DNA of 64,000 nt from Pseudomonas frederiksbergensis (GTDB lineage: Bacteria > Pseudomonadota > Gammaproteobacteria > Pseudomonadales > Pseudomonadaceae). Within the stretch, counting starts at the first letter, position 1, and the number at the start of each line of letters is the position of its first letter. Where the stretch lies: assembly GCF_900105495.1 (NCBI RefSeq), contig NZ_FNTF01000001.1:27904-91903 (forward strand). The letters run 5' to 3'. A model generated the notes under the pieces. The model did no database searches, was not told the origin of the DNA, and saw only the letters and a program-made list of their open reading frames with translations. Both the position numbers and the translations under genes were made by a program. This document shows positions 7,652 through 16,141 of the stretch, piece by piece.

Positions 7652-10332
7652 CGAATTGCCTTCAAGTTGTGGGTGTTATTGGCCTTGGCTTCTGCCATGA
7701 AAACTGGCACCCAGACCTCGGGGTCATTGGTGCCCAGGCGCTCAATGATTGAGTACATCAAGGCCACACCAACATCGTTTGAAGACAGGACCGGAATGAA
7801 ATCGGACAGGTCTTCGTCAGGGTTATCGGAGGACAGGTCGAAGCACGCACGAATCGATTCCTGGCCGCGACGAATCAAGAACTTGCGATCCTTTGGGTTC
7901 AGCTCGCGCAACCACTTCTTTTCTTCCTCCGTCAGGTTCTTATGGTCTTCGTCTTTCACCGAGTCGCTGGCCAGGTAGATCTTGGTTACGGTCTGCTTGT
8001 CGATGGAGTCGGTTTCACTGTGGAAGTACTTCGCGTCCGGGGTGATGAAGATCAAAATCCCGTTTTTACGGCGGATCTGCATGATGAAATTGTCAATTCG
8101 ATTGCGCCAAAAATCGTTTTTGACCAGGTTCTGACCTTCATCCAAAACCAGAATGAAAGGTCTGCCATCCATAGCCTGCTCAATGCAGTGCAATGGGTAG
8201 CTCATCACTACTGGCAATTCCGGGCGTGCATCGCCGCCCTTCATCAGCTCCGACATTTCAAAGCAGTAATGCCGCGACTTACTGAGATCGAAAGTGTCAT
8301 TTTCGTTATCAAAAACGCCGGCGTTTGCACCTTCGATTCCTTTGGCACCATGCCAAATAGCCATAACGTCAGCTAAGGCGCCGTGCCCGTAGGTCCATAC
8401 GACATTGCGCAACCGGCGATTTTCGAATGGCAGCTCGTAGTTCTCGTTCACTGCATCCTTGAACCGCTTGATATCGTCGGCCTCAGTTGCGGTGCTTGCG
8501 TAGCACTCCCGCATCTGGATCTGCAGATCAATGAGGTAGGCACGGTTCTCAGCCGTGTCAGGCAATTTGAAGGGGTTCCAACCCATGCTGTTGTGTGGGG
8601 AAAGGATCGAATGGACGCCGCCCATGGCCATCATGAAAACGGTGGCCCCGTAGCGCATGTCAAACCAGTACACAACCGGCAAGGCTTTGTCCGCTTCACT
8701 GACGGTTTCAGCGATCAATGCGGTTTTACCCGAGCCGGTGCCTGCAGCCACGCCAGTGTGGCCAGCGACCATCCCTTCCAATTCACGGTGGTAGTTGAAG
8801 TTGTATTGAGTGCCACTTTCGGTTTCGAAAGCAGTGATTGCAGGGCCCCACAGGTTGCCGTCACGACGTCCGCGAGCAAAGTTGTGCAACGATGCGAAGC
8901 CCGCAAAGTTGGTTGACTTGATCTTTCCCCGGCGACCGATAAGAGCTTCTTGTTGACCAGGTAGCTGCGACCAGAAGAACGTCTCAAGAGCCAACCACTC
9001 ACGAACCGACTTGACGTTCAGGTCGACAAAGCACCCTTCGATCAAACCAACTGCATCATCCAGTCGCTTCACATTCGCTTTGCGGCTCTCGGCGGTAGTG
9101 TTTGCGTCTGATGGAACGTGAATGAAAATGGTCAGGTGATGTTTTCCATTGACCGTATCGCCACGGCGCAAAGCACGAATACCCTCTGCCAGTTCCTTTG
9201 CATCGTCCTCCGAGATTTTGTGTGGATCTGCAACCTTGAGACGCCGGGTTTCATCCATCATCGCGGATTCAGCTTCAATACGGTTTTCGAAGAAAAACGA
9301 CTGAGTGATGATGAATTCAACTGGCTGCTGAAGGAATTTGTTCATCATGCGCGACGGTGTACGACGCGGCCATTCGGCCATGCTCAACATGGAACCGATG
9401 CGTGCTGACGTACTGCCTCGAATCTCACACATGTTTGCAAGGATGCGGAAATTCAACCGGGCGTAGGGCAAAGCCTCCTTGATTTTCAGTTCAGTGACGG
9501 GGATCTTCCGGAACTCAAGGTTGATCAAGTAGTTGAAGAAGCTGCTCAGCTCGCAGTATTCCTCGCCCAGGTAATCGTAAACAGCTTCTGCGTCGTACTC
9601 AGCGTGATCACCAAGCTGCACCTTGAAGTCGTCCCATTTCCACTGGAAGCGGGACACTGCTTGATATGCAGCTTCGCGATCAACTACACCATTGGTTGCG
9701 GTCGGATGACGCTGGATGCACAGACGAGTAGCGCCGTAGTCGGACAAGCCTCGCAGTACAAGGTTTGCGGCCTTGTAGAGCGAGTCCGCCATGGCTTCAT
9801 GTGTCTCGCCTGCTTCATCTGCAGCTGAGTTACCAGTGACCAGCGCAATTGCCCGATCCATGAGCCCTGGAACGCCAGAGCGAAAGCGATTCCGAACCAG
9901 CGAGATATAGATCTCGTTGACGTAGAAACCTCTGTTCACATAGCGCTTGCGCAACCGGGCATTGAAATACTTGGAGAACCAAGTACCGCCCTGCCCTTCG
10001 GGAAAGTCGATCACCTTACGGCGGATGACATGAACGTAAATGGCAAAATCACTGCTTGCCACTGTGCGTAGCACGGTATTGCGGCGTTCTTCGAACAGCT
10101 TGATTTGCGTGCTAGTGAGCGAGTCGAACATCAGGCCATCAATCTTGATGACCTGCACCAGTGAATCCTCGCCGGTGATGACTGTTTGATCGTCATAATG
10201 CACGTCATACGGCACCATCTCGCTGACCACCAACTCATCGAGATCCTGATCGGACCCTTCTGGATGTTGGACACCAAGCGAAAGATCCATATTTCGCACT
10301 AGCTTATTAAAAGCTTTATCAACGAGGCGCAT
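7648..10332 (-). CDS. virB4: VirB4-type secretion ATPase
   Basis: An 894-residue ATPase of the CagE/TrbE/VirB4 family, larger than the common ~820-residue size. The Walker A motif is AGTGSGKTALIAE near residue 525. The Walker B region is FILVLDEGQNL, followed by IRRKNGILIFITPDAKYF. An N-terminal domain of about 450 residues precedes the motor. It energises pilus biogenesis together with VirB11. It overlaps virB3 upstream and virB5 downstream by a few bases. No frameshift is seen. Confidence 0.95.
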   Translation of the reverse strand: MRLVDKAFNKLVRNMDLSLGVQHPEGSDQDLDELVVSEMVPYDVHYDDQTVITGEDSLVQVIKIDGLMFDSLTSTQIKLFEERRNTVLRTVASSDFAIYVHVIRRKVIDFPEGQGGTWFSKYFNARLRKRYVNRGFYVNEIYISLVRNRFRSGVPGLMDRAIALVTGNSAADEAGETHEAMADSLYKAANLVLRGLSDYGATRLCIQRHPTATNGVVDREAAYQAVSRFQWKWDDFKVQLGDHAEYDAEAVYDYLGEEYCELSSFFNYLINLEFRKIPVTELKIKEALPYARLNFRILANMCEIRGSTSARIGSMLSMAEWPRRTPSRMMNKFLQQPVEFIITQSFFFENRIEAESAMMDETRRLKVADPHKISEDDAKELAEGIRALRRGDTVNGKHHLTIFIHVPSDANTTAESRKANVKRLDDAVGLIEGCFVDLNVKSVREWLALETFFWSQLPGQQEALIGRRGKIKSTNFAGFASLHNFARGRRDGNLWGPAITAFETESGTQYNFNYHRELEGMVAGHTGVAAGTGSGKTALIAETVSEADKALPVVYWFDMRYGATVFMMAMGGVHSILSPHNSMGWNPFKLPDTAENRAYLIDLQIQMRECYASTATEADDIKRFKDAVNENYELPFENRRLRNVVWTYGHGALADVMAIWHGAKGIEGANAGVFDNENDTFDLSKSRHYCFEMSELMKGGDARPELPVVMSYPLHCIEQAMDGRPFILVLDEGQNLVKNDFWRNRIDNFIMQIRRKNGILIFITPDAKYFHSETDSIDKQTVTKIYLASDSVKDEDHKNLTEEEKKWLRELNPKDRKFLIRRGQESIRACFDLSSDNPDEDLSDFIPVLSSNDVGVALMYSIIERLGTNDPEVWVPVFMAEAKANNTHNLKAIR

Positions 10333-10612
10333 AACTTCTATATCCCCACAGTTTACGTAGCCGTGATGCTCTCAACTTGAATGCCGCTCTAAGCACACCA
10401 AACAAGTACACGTCTTTGCTACAGATCCAGTACGCAGCGGCAAACAGTATTGGCATCGTAACGAGCACATAAAGTGATCGAAGTAACAGTGCTGCCAACA
10501 CTGGGGTTATGAGGCTGATCAAAATACTCGATAAGGTAAACGGCCCCACCATTGATGGCCGGGCCATCGCCACTACGAGCACTTCACCTTCATCAGGATC
10601 TTGCTCGGCCAT
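10319..10612 (-). CDS. virB3: VirB3-type inner-membrane protein
   Basis: A 97-residue protein with two adjacent hydrophobic segments (LSSILISLITPVLAALLLRSLYVLV and MPILFAAAYWICSKDVYLFGVL). This is the usual architecture of VirB3/TrbD proteins, which partner with VirB4. It overlaps the start of virB4 by 14 bp and starts 4 bp after virB2 ends. Confidence 0.85.
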   Translation of the reverse strand: MAEQDPDEGEVLVVAMARPSMVGPFTLSSILISLITPVLAALLLRSLYVLVTMPILFAAAYWICSKDVYLFGVLRAAFKLRASRLRKLWGYRSYAPR

Positions 10613-10615
10613 GGT

Positions 10616-11077
10616 TTACCTCAAGCTTGATTGAGCGCCTTCTTTGATCGTGTCGACAAAGTTCGGGGCAAAAAACACCAGGAAGATACCGAATACCGCC
10701 CAGCCGAACTGGCCCCACGACATACGACCGGACTTCGCCTGGAATCCGCAGAACGCAATGGCTGCGATACCCAGGTAGTAACCAACGTCAAAGATGAGGA
10801 AGGATACGAAGTCCTTGGCCATGCTCTTCAAACCACTGAAGTCCAGTGCCGCATTTGCGAATTCAGGGATCAGGGCCAGCGAGAGAATCGACCCCAGCGT
10901 CGCTAACTTGGTGGCCTTGGCCATACGGTCATTACGCATCAGCGCTTTGTGCGACGGGGTCTTTTGCGAGATTACGCTTTGCAGGGTTTGTGATGCCTTG
11001 GCCTTGAGCCAAGTACGCCAACTTTCTTTGTGCAGTCCTTCTACGGTGCGTCCAACTTTGGAAGTTTGAGATTGCAT
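10616..11077 (-). CDS. virB2: VirB2-type major pilin
   Basis: A 153-residue propilin. A long charged N-terminal leader runs to about residue 60. Two hydrophobic helices typical of TrbC/VirB2 pilins follow (LGSILSLALIPEFANA; VSFLIFDVGYYLGIAAIAFCGF and WGQFGWAVFGIFLVFFAP). Processing probably occurs after FANA, giving a mature pilin of about 75 residues. It is second in the operon, the expected position for the pilin. Confidence 0.85.
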   Translation of the reverse strand: MQSQTSKVGRTVEGLHKESWRTWLKAKASQTLQSVISQKTPSHKALMRNDRMAKATKLATLGSILSLALIPEFANAALDFSGLKSMAKDFVSFLIFDVGYYLGIAAIAFCGFQAKSGRMSWGQFGWAVFGIFLVFFAPNFVDTIKEGAQSSLR

Positions 11078-11093
11078 ACCATTGCCTCTTTCA

Positions 11094-11369
11094 TCATGAC
11101 GGGGAACCCCCGTACGTTACTGTTATTACTCTAAAAGGATTGTTAGGGCAGGTTTCCTTTATGAAGTCGATAGCAGTATCGGCATTCTTGAATAACCTGG
11201 TTTTCCCTAACGCGGTTACAACGTTGTAAACCTGTCCCGTCGATGGACTTTCAATAATTAATGCCCACTTTCGTCCGTCGCTGTCGATTCGTTCCTCAAG
11301 AACGACCCGGTAGTCAGGCTGTGCGACGGCGAAAACCGCCAACTCTCTTTTGTCTAGGCTCTGCATCAT
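11094..11369 (-). CDS. First gene of the secretion operon, small soluble protein
   Basis: A 91-residue protein starting MMQSLDKRELAVFAV, with no signal peptide or membrane segment. It alternates predicted strands (PDYRVVLEERI, KWALIIESPST, FRVITVTYGG) and has a central helix. In IncP-9 plasmids the mating-pair operon is headed by a small regulatory gene (mpfR). This gene is in that position, but I cannot confirm homology or a DNA-binding motif. The start at 11369 follows CTGGGGAA. Confidence 0.55.
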   Translation of the reverse strand: MMQSLDKRELAVFAVAQPDYRVVLEERIDSDGRKWALIIESPSTGQVYNVVTALGKTRLFKNADTAIDFIKETCPNNPFRVITVTYGGSPS

Positions 11370-11441
11370 TTCCCCAGGGCAACCGTTCACTAGATACAGG
11401 GGCGATACTGGAGTCCTACACGTCTTTGATCTAGATCCCAC

Positions 11442-11905
11442 CTCTCATTTCTTCCCTCTATCGGGTTTTATTACATGAAATCGACATTTCGTTACACATA
11501 ATAAGTATTTAATTAAACAAAATCAATTTTTCATTTTAATAAAATTGGATCAGTGCAGAAAAAAACGTAAGGCCTAGCCCCAGGCATTAGCCCGGCTACG
11601 GTTATGGTTCTATAAGTGTTTAAAAGGTCTGCGAATTTCCATATTCACGTCATCGAGTGGTGCAAGGCTGCGCCTTGCCTAAGAGCGGATGTGGCACCGT
11701 GACAGTGCTTCACGCCCTAATGACAACGGAAATGAGATTTTGTTACGAATAGAGGACGGACGGTCAGAATGCCCGATCTAGAGAGGTCGGGCGGCGGACA
11801 GGAGCCGCCCTGATCCGCCACCCTTGATCGGTGCCCATAGATGCGCAAGGAAACACCCCGCTCTATAGAACCCCGACCCGGCGCCGATTTTAGCAGTCTG
11901 CCTTT
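11442..11905. other. Divergent control region between secretion and partition operons
   Basis: No convincing gene lies here. The left part (11470-11560) is AT-rich and would suit a promoter or an origin-like sequence. Two GC-rich hairpins lie at 11772-11791 (CCCGA...TCGGG) and 11789-11810 (GGGCGGC...GCCGCCC) and share three bases, so they could form alternative structures. The leftward promoter for the secretion operon should lie near 11400-11560. Confidence 0.5.
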
Positions 11906-11921
11906 TTCTCGCATGCGAGAA
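11906..11921. promoter_or_regulatory. Palindromic operator copy 3, partition operon
   Basis: TTCTCGCATGCGAGAA, a perfect 16-bp palindrome extending to 18 bp at 11905-11922, lies 93 bp upstream of the parA start. It is identical to copy 1. The third gene of the downstream operon encodes a KorA/TrfB-type repressor, so autoregulation of the maintenance operon through this site is a natural reading. Confidence 0.7.
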
Positions 11922-11956
11922 ATAGCGAAAAGTAAACCCTATATATGTATTGACCA

Positions 11957-11970
11957 ATGGGTTTACCCAT
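11957..11970. promoter_or_regulatory. Inverted repeat ATGGGTttACCCAT before parA
   Basis: A perfect 6-bp inverted repeat with a 2-bp centre lies 45 bp upstream of the parA start, next to an AT-rich stretch (TATATATGTATTGACC) that could be promoter sequence. It is a candidate operator for ParA, ParB or another regulator. No second copy was noticed. Confidence 0.4.
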
Positions 11971-12014
11971 GCAAGGATGTGCCTACACAAATCAGCGCTC
12001 ACCGGAGAATACCC

Positions 12015-12788
12015 ATGGCGATGAAAGTCACAACCGTGGCGAACCAGAAAGGCGGCGTCGGCAAAACGACTATTGAAGTCCATCTTGTCAGTCTCGCAGC
12101 CGAGCAAGGTAAACGCGTTCTTGTCGTCGACCTCGATGAAGGCGATCTGTCGCAGTTCTACCCGCCTCTCGAAGACGGTGACGACACAACCTATGTCCAA
12201 TCAAGCATGCTATTCAGCGACGAATATAAGGGCTTGTACCCTCGCCAGGTCGCGGCAAACATCTGGCTAATCGAGGCCGATGTTCCATTGCTGGATGTTG
12301 ACGACATGGATCTCAGCATCGTGACCAGGTTGAAAGAAGCGCTCGATCACTTCTCCGCTGATTTTGACCTCTGCATGATTGACACACCGCCCAACCTGCA
12401 ACGCCGGATGATCGCCGCGCTCGCAGCATCTGACGCGGTAGTGTCACCCTTCAATATCAGCGGCTTCACACTCGCTCGCATGCCCAAGCTTCTGTCCACT
12501 ATCGAAGCTGTGCGTGAGCAGTACAACCCGAACTTGCAGTTCCTCGGTTTTCTTCCAAACCAGATCAACAGCCGATCAACCAATGAAATTGACCTGTTGC
12601 CAAGCCTTCAGGAGAGCTATGGCGATGCCATGTTTCCGGTCCATATCGTTCACCGGCCATGCATCAACTCGGCACTCGCTAGCGGCAATCCGGTTTGGTG
12701 GAAGGCGAAATCCGGTAGTCAGCGTGCTGCAGGACGGGAAATGAAATCTGCCTGTACCGCTGTTCTTGAGAAGGTCTGGTCAATCTGA
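12015..12788 (+). CDS. parA: ParA partition ATPase
   Basis: A 257-residue Walker-type ATPase (type Ib-like, no N-terminal HTH). The deviant Walker A is NQKGGVGKTTIEVHL, followed by VLVVDLDEGDLSQF and the Walker B-like CMIDTPPNLQRRM. It positions plasmid copies with ParB. The ATG at 12015 is preceded by GGAGAA; upstream in-frame extension is possible but lacks a ribosome site and crosses the operator region. parB starts 13 bp after the stop. Confidence 0.93.
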   Translation: MAMKVTTVANQKGGVGKTTIEVHLVSLAAEQGKRVLVVDLDEGDLSQFYPPLEDGDDTTYVQSSMLFSDEYKGLYPRQVAANIWLIEADVPLLDVDDMDLSIVTRLKEALDHFSADFDLCMIDTPPNLQRRMIAALAASDAVVSPFNISGFTLARMPKLLSTIEAVREQYNPNLQFLGFLPNQINSRSTNEIDLLPSLQESYGDAMFPVHIVHRPCINSALASGNPVWWKAKSGSQRAAGREMKSACTAVLEKVWSI

Positions 12789-12801
12789 GGTAGATCACAA
12801 C

Positions 12802-13728
12802 ATGACGAAGACACCAAATCCTTTTGGCAGGGCAGTTTCTGCGACTGCCAAAAAACTTTCGGATTTTCAGAAGAAACCGGCGCTCAATGATGGTGAAACC
12901 ATCATCGGCGTCAGCACCGGTGAAATCCAATGCATCAAGCAGATTCGAAACCGTAATAACCCCGGCTTTTCCAAGGAGTCGCTTGAGGAGCTGGGCGACG
13001 ACATAGAACAGAACGGACAGATCGAGCCTGCAATTCTCCGTCCCCACCCCAAACCCGAGTCAGGTTTCAAATACCTGATGGTTGCAGGTGAACGCCGTTA
13101 CCTGGCTTGCGAACTGAAAGGCATGTTGCTGAAAGCGGTTGTGCGTGAACTAACAGACGCACAGGCCAAGCGCATCCAGCGTTCAGAGAACGTACACAGC
13201 GAAAACCTCAGTCAGCTGGACATTGCACTCGCTCTTAAAGCCGACAAGGACGAGCTGGGAACCCTGCAGGCGGTTGCTGACGAATGGAATAAAAGCCTCA
13301 ATTGGGTAGCGGAACGCATCGCTTATCTGGAAAACGTAACCAGTGACGGGGCCAGCCGTGAGGCTGTTACCAAGGGCATCACGGCGGATATATCGACCGT
13401 CAATGATCTTGGTCGCCTTGATCGCTTGGACAGCGCTGCAGCTGCTGACCTGCTACAGCGTGCAGACGCAAATCCAGATATGAACCTGCGGACAGAGGTA
13501 AGAACTGCGCTGCGCAGCACTAAAGCGCTGCGCGTTCACGGCGGGTCTAAAACTAAAGCAAAACCCGCTGGCCCTGCCCTTCTGGATGATGAACTCGACA
13601 AGCTACGCGAGGCTAATACCGTCCTGTCAGCACAGGTTGAAACCCTGGAATCCGAAATCGAATATCTCAAAGCCGAGCTGGACAAAGCCCGAGCCGCCCA
13701 GGCCGAGAACTGGAAAGCACCGGAATGA
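12802..13728 (+). CDS. parB: ParB centromere-binding protein
   Basis: A 308-residue ParB/Spo0J-family protein. The N-terminal ParB box is visible (ISTGEIQCIKQIRNRNNPGF and VAGERRYLACEL). It is followed by SENVHSENLSQLDIALAL, an HTH-like region around LQAVADEWNKSLNWVAERIAYL, and a C-terminal coiled coil (LDKLREANTVLSAQVETLES). The ATG at 12802 follows TGAGGTAG. Its stop overlaps the next start as ATGA. Confidence 0.92.
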   Translation: MTKTPNPFGRAVSATAKKLSDFQKKPALNDGETIIGVSTGEIQCIKQIRNRNNPGFSKESLEELGDDIEQNGQIEPAILRPHPKPESGFKYLMVAGERRYLACELKGMLLKAVVRELTDAQAKRIQRSENVHSENLSQLDIALALKADKDELGTLQAVADEWNKSLNWVAERIAYLENVTSDGASREAVTKGITADISTVNDLGRLDRLDSAAAADLLQRADANPDMNLRTEVRTALRSTKALRVHGGSKTKAKPAGPALLDDELDKLREANTVLSAQVETLESEIEYLKAELDKARAAQAENWKAPE

Positions 13729-14066
13729 GTAGCCGAGTTGCTGACCAGGACCTACGGATCCCGCCCGATGAATTCGAGCGGATCCGTTCAACGTCAAAGA
13801 TGCATGCGCGCAACCTCGATGTGGCTTATGAGCTGCTGGTCGAAGGCAAGGGCCTTGTAGCCGTTGCAAATGCTCATGGGCTCACCAAGCAACGGGCACT
13901 TGCCATTCGCGACAAGATTTATTCGGCTTACTTGATGAAGACACCTGAAGGTTGGAAGTGCGCGCAGATCTGCGCACCCACGGACATGATCGATCGCTTC
14001 GTCAAGGAAGCCGATGCGGCACGCGTGCGCTATTGGCAGAAGAATTCAATGAATCACAGGGAGTAG
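13725..14066 (+). CDS. korA: KorA/TrfB-type transcriptional repressor
   Basis: A 113-residue DNA-binding protein that I recognise as the TrfB/KorA domain type. The segment VAYELLVEGKGLVAVANAHGLTKQRALAIRDKIYSAYL carries the helix-turn-helix (GLVAVANAHGLTKQRALAI). KorA proteins repress replication, partition and transfer operons of plasmids such as those of IncP-1. It overlaps parB by 4 bp, giving the parA-parB-korA order. It is the best candidate for binding the four TTCTCGCAYGCGAGAA palindromes, which is inference. Confidence 0.75.
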   Translation: MSSRVADQDLRIPPDEFERIRSTSKMHARNLDVAYELLVEGKGLVAVANAHGLTKQRALAIRDKIYSAYLMKTPEGWKCAQICAPTDMIDRFVKEADAARVRYWQKNSMNHRE

Positions 14067-14070
14067 ACCC

Positions 14071-14376
14071 ATGAAGCGAATCCTTTTAGGCGTGTTGGTA
14101 ATAGGCTGCGTTCTGGGAGCCCTGTCAGCTCTGACAGTTGCGTTTATTGGCCATAAGCAGGATCCAGCACAGTACAAAGCGTTCGATTTCAGAACATTTG
14201 ATCAGCCCGTTATTGACGACGCACCAGGTTGCGAAATTCGATCACCGAAAGGCGAACTAATGAACCGGATTTTCAAGGGTTCGCAACCTAACCAGCTCAA
14301 CCTTGAGAAAGGAACCACATTCACCATTGATTGTTTCCCGATTAAGGAATCAGAAAAGTCGACAACAAGGAATTGA
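14071..14376 (+). CDS. Small membrane-anchored protein, unknown
   Basis: A 101-residue protein with an N-terminal membrane helix or signal anchor (ILLGVLVIGCVLGALSALTVAF). The mature part has two cysteines (APGCEIRSPKGE, TIDCFPIKE) and is predicted to be extracytoplasmic. I do not recognise the family. It is 4 bp downstream of the korA-like gene and surely co-transcribed. Confidence 0.65.
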   Translation: MKRILLGVLVIGCVLGALSALTVAFIGHKQDPAQYKAFDFRTFDQPVIDDAPGCEIRSPKGELMNRIFKGSQPNQLNLEKGTTFTIDCFPIKESEKSTTRN

Positions 14377-14380
14377 AACC

Positions 14381-14797
14381 ATGAGCAATGACAAACCAGT
14401 CACCATGAAAGAGCTGTCCGAAATCCTACGCCCTCTATCCGAAGCTGTGAGCAGAATCGACCAATCGTTGTAGCTGATGGCTCAGCTTCAACTTGCCGCT
14501 GAGTTCGAGCCAGAGCAAATCGAACGGCAGAAGCACTATCAAAAATTAGCCACCGCCGAACTGAATTATAAGAGCGCACGCGAAGCTCGGACCGAAGCGC
14601 TGAACAACAAACCATTGCCTTTACCTGATGTTGGCCACACCGAGCTGGTGAAACTGGCCGGGAAGGAGAAGGCTGACAAACAGTACAAACCCGTGATTGA
14701 TGCTATCGCGCAGATATCAGCGGCATCTGATCACCGCACGGCAGTTGAAAATGCTGCGCCGGTACTGACAAGGCTTCGTGAAGCTTGGAAGCGCTGA
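14381..14797 (+). pseudogene. Small helical protein gene with in-frame amber codon
   Basis: The reading frame starts MSNDKPVTMKELSEILRPL at 14381, hits TAG at 14471-14473 (codon 31), and continues in the same frame to 14797 for another 108 codons, including the ATG at 14477. Both parts are charged, helical and similar in style (SRIDQSL, then LMAQLQLAAEFEPEQ), so they read like one 138-residue protein. Either the gene is broken, the second half restarts at 14477, or the amber codon is read through. The family is unknown. Confidence 0.55.
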
Positions 14798-14810
14798 AAC
14801 AGCAACATGG

Positions 14811-14838
14811 TGCCCCTGTATCGAACGGCACAGGGGCA
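14811..14838. terminator. Hairpin after the par operon
   Basis: TGCCCCTGT pairs with ACAGGGGCA, a 9-bp perfect stem with a 10-nt loop, 13 bp after the last operon gene. There is no strong T tract, so termination may be weak or Rho-assisted. Confidence 0.5.
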
Positions 14839-15064
14839 TAACGTCCGAGCCTAGCGACATCCACACCCACCGCAGCGCCTGCACGAAAAAGCGAGTAATC
14901 AATATGACGGGGGGCCCCTGCGAGGTGTGATCACCTTGTCATATTTGGGTATATCTCAAGTAAGACACGGCGGCGCTCTCGATCTGCCCGAACGATTCAT
15001 ATTAAGTGATAGCCTTTCTGATACACTTTGATAAACACACCCAAAATGATACAGAGAGGCTTCC
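14839..15064. other. Candidate res site region upstream of resolvase
   Basis: This 226-bp non-coding stretch precedes the resolvase. It contains repeated TGATA words (GTGATAG, CTGATAC, TTGATAA, ATGATAC between 15007 and 15053) in the position where a res site and the resolvase promoter would be expected. Subsites cannot be defined by eye. Confidence 0.4.
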
Positions 15065-15694
15065 ATGTTCGTGCGTGCTTATCTCCGAGCCTCCACCGAG
15101 GATCAGGACGCCAGTCGCGCCCGTGATCAACTGGAAGAATTCGTTGCGAGCCACGGAAAGGTTATCGCTGCCAGTTACATGGAGAACATCAGCGGCACGC
15201 TAGCTGATCGGCCAGAGCTTCAACGCCTTCTGAACGATGCGCGCCGGGGTGACATAATTCTGGTTGAAGCTATTGACCGGCTGTCTCGTATGAATGACCA
15301 GGACTGGCGGGCACTGATAACCGCGATAGACAGCAGAGGTCTGCGAATCGTAGCCGTCGACCTTCCGACTAGTTACCAGGGTCTCACATTGCCGTCTGGT
15401 GACGAGTTCACTGATCGAATGTTGGCCTCAATCAATTCAATGATGACGGATATGATGGCGGCAATCGCCCGGAAGGATTATCTGCAGCGTCGGCACCGGC
15501 AGTCGCAAGGCATCACCAAAGCAAAAGCTGCAGGTGTTTACAAAGGCAGACCGGCAGATCTGGCGCTGCGTAAGCGTGTTAGTGAGCTTCTGGCCGCTGG
15601 CTTGGGTATCCGAGCAATCGCCCGTCATGCCGTTTGTTCAACCACGACTGTAATGCGTATCCGAGACGAACTGGTTGAAAGCTTATCCAGTTGA
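15065..15694 (+). CDS. Serine resolvase/invertase
   Basis: A 209-residue small serine recombinase. The catalytic serine lies in YLRASTEDQDA and the conserved Arg region in VEAIDRLSRMNDQDW. The long E-helix is followed by a C-terminal HTH (VSELLAAGLGIRAIARHAVCSTTTVMRI). On plasmids this enzyme usually resolves multimers to help stable inheritance. It sits between the partition operon and the origin and has a large hairpin after it. No truncation is seen. Confidence 0.9.
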   Translation: MFVRAYLRASTEDQDASRARDQLEEFVASHGKVIAASYMENISGTLADRPELQRLLNDARRGDIILVEAIDRLSRMNDQDWRALITAIDSRGLRIVAVDLPTSYQGLTLPSGDEFTDRMLASINSMMTDMMAAIARKDYLQRRHRQSQGITKAKAAGVYKGRPADLALRKRVSELLAAGLGIRAIARHAVCSTTTVMRIRDELVESLSS

Positions 15695-15695
15695 G

Positions 15696-15755
15696 CCGGT
15701 CGGGAATGAGTGACTAGCGAAGGCGTAGCCGTAGTCTGTCATTCATTCCCGACTG
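15696..15755. terminator. Large hairpin after resolvase
   Basis: TCGGGAATGA (15699-15708) pairs with TCATTCCCGA (15742-15751), and the stem extends partly on both sides. The loop region is about 33 nt. It begins inside the resolvase stop region. It could be a terminator or a protein-binding site at the edge of the origin. Confidence 0.45.
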
Positions 15756-15873
15756 GCCGCCGCCGGCAGGCGACTTTGAGTGCCTAACAGCCACTGCATG
15801 AGTTGGAGTGGTTAGAGATCATTAGAACCAGGAGATAGAGGCCCTTGAATTACGGGGCTTCCAGGGCATTACC

Positions 15874-16065
15874 TAGCTCAGAACATGAGCGAACCTCAGT
15901 TCACCTACTTTGCACCACCATAGCTCACTAGGTGTGAGCTACGTTAGCTCACTGCATGAGCTACCCCCCCCATGAGCTACCCCTCGTTCATCCTTGAACG
16001 ATATCCTTCATTTTGTGAGAGATAACGTGCATGGATGCACTACCTATCGCTCACAGCATGAGCTA
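15874..16065. other. Iteron-type replication origin (oriV)
   Basis: The heptamer TGAGCTA or its complement TAGCTCA occurs at 15874, 15921, 15935, 15945, 15957, 15973 and 16059, with partial copies at 15884 (CATGAGC) and 16049 (GCTCA). Direct and inverted copies alternate, and a C tract (15963-15970) and AT-rich GATATC-containing segments lie nearby. The array ends about 77 bp before rep, as expected for an origin bound by the adjacent initiator. Confidence 0.75.
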
Positions 16066-16141
16066 AGATAAGCCTGCCTTGTTCGATATCTTCCAAATTT
16101 GCAGGATATCAAACACGCTAACACAGCTTGTCGGAGGCACG

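Noticed and set aside
7181..8916. Plus-strand open frames opposite virB5 and virB4
   Set aside because: Shadows of well-supported secretion genes; composition is not protein-like.
11841..12014. Upstream in-frame extension of parA
   Set aside because: It would cross the operator and promoter elements and lacks a ribosome site; the ATG at 12015 gives the normal ParA N-terminus.
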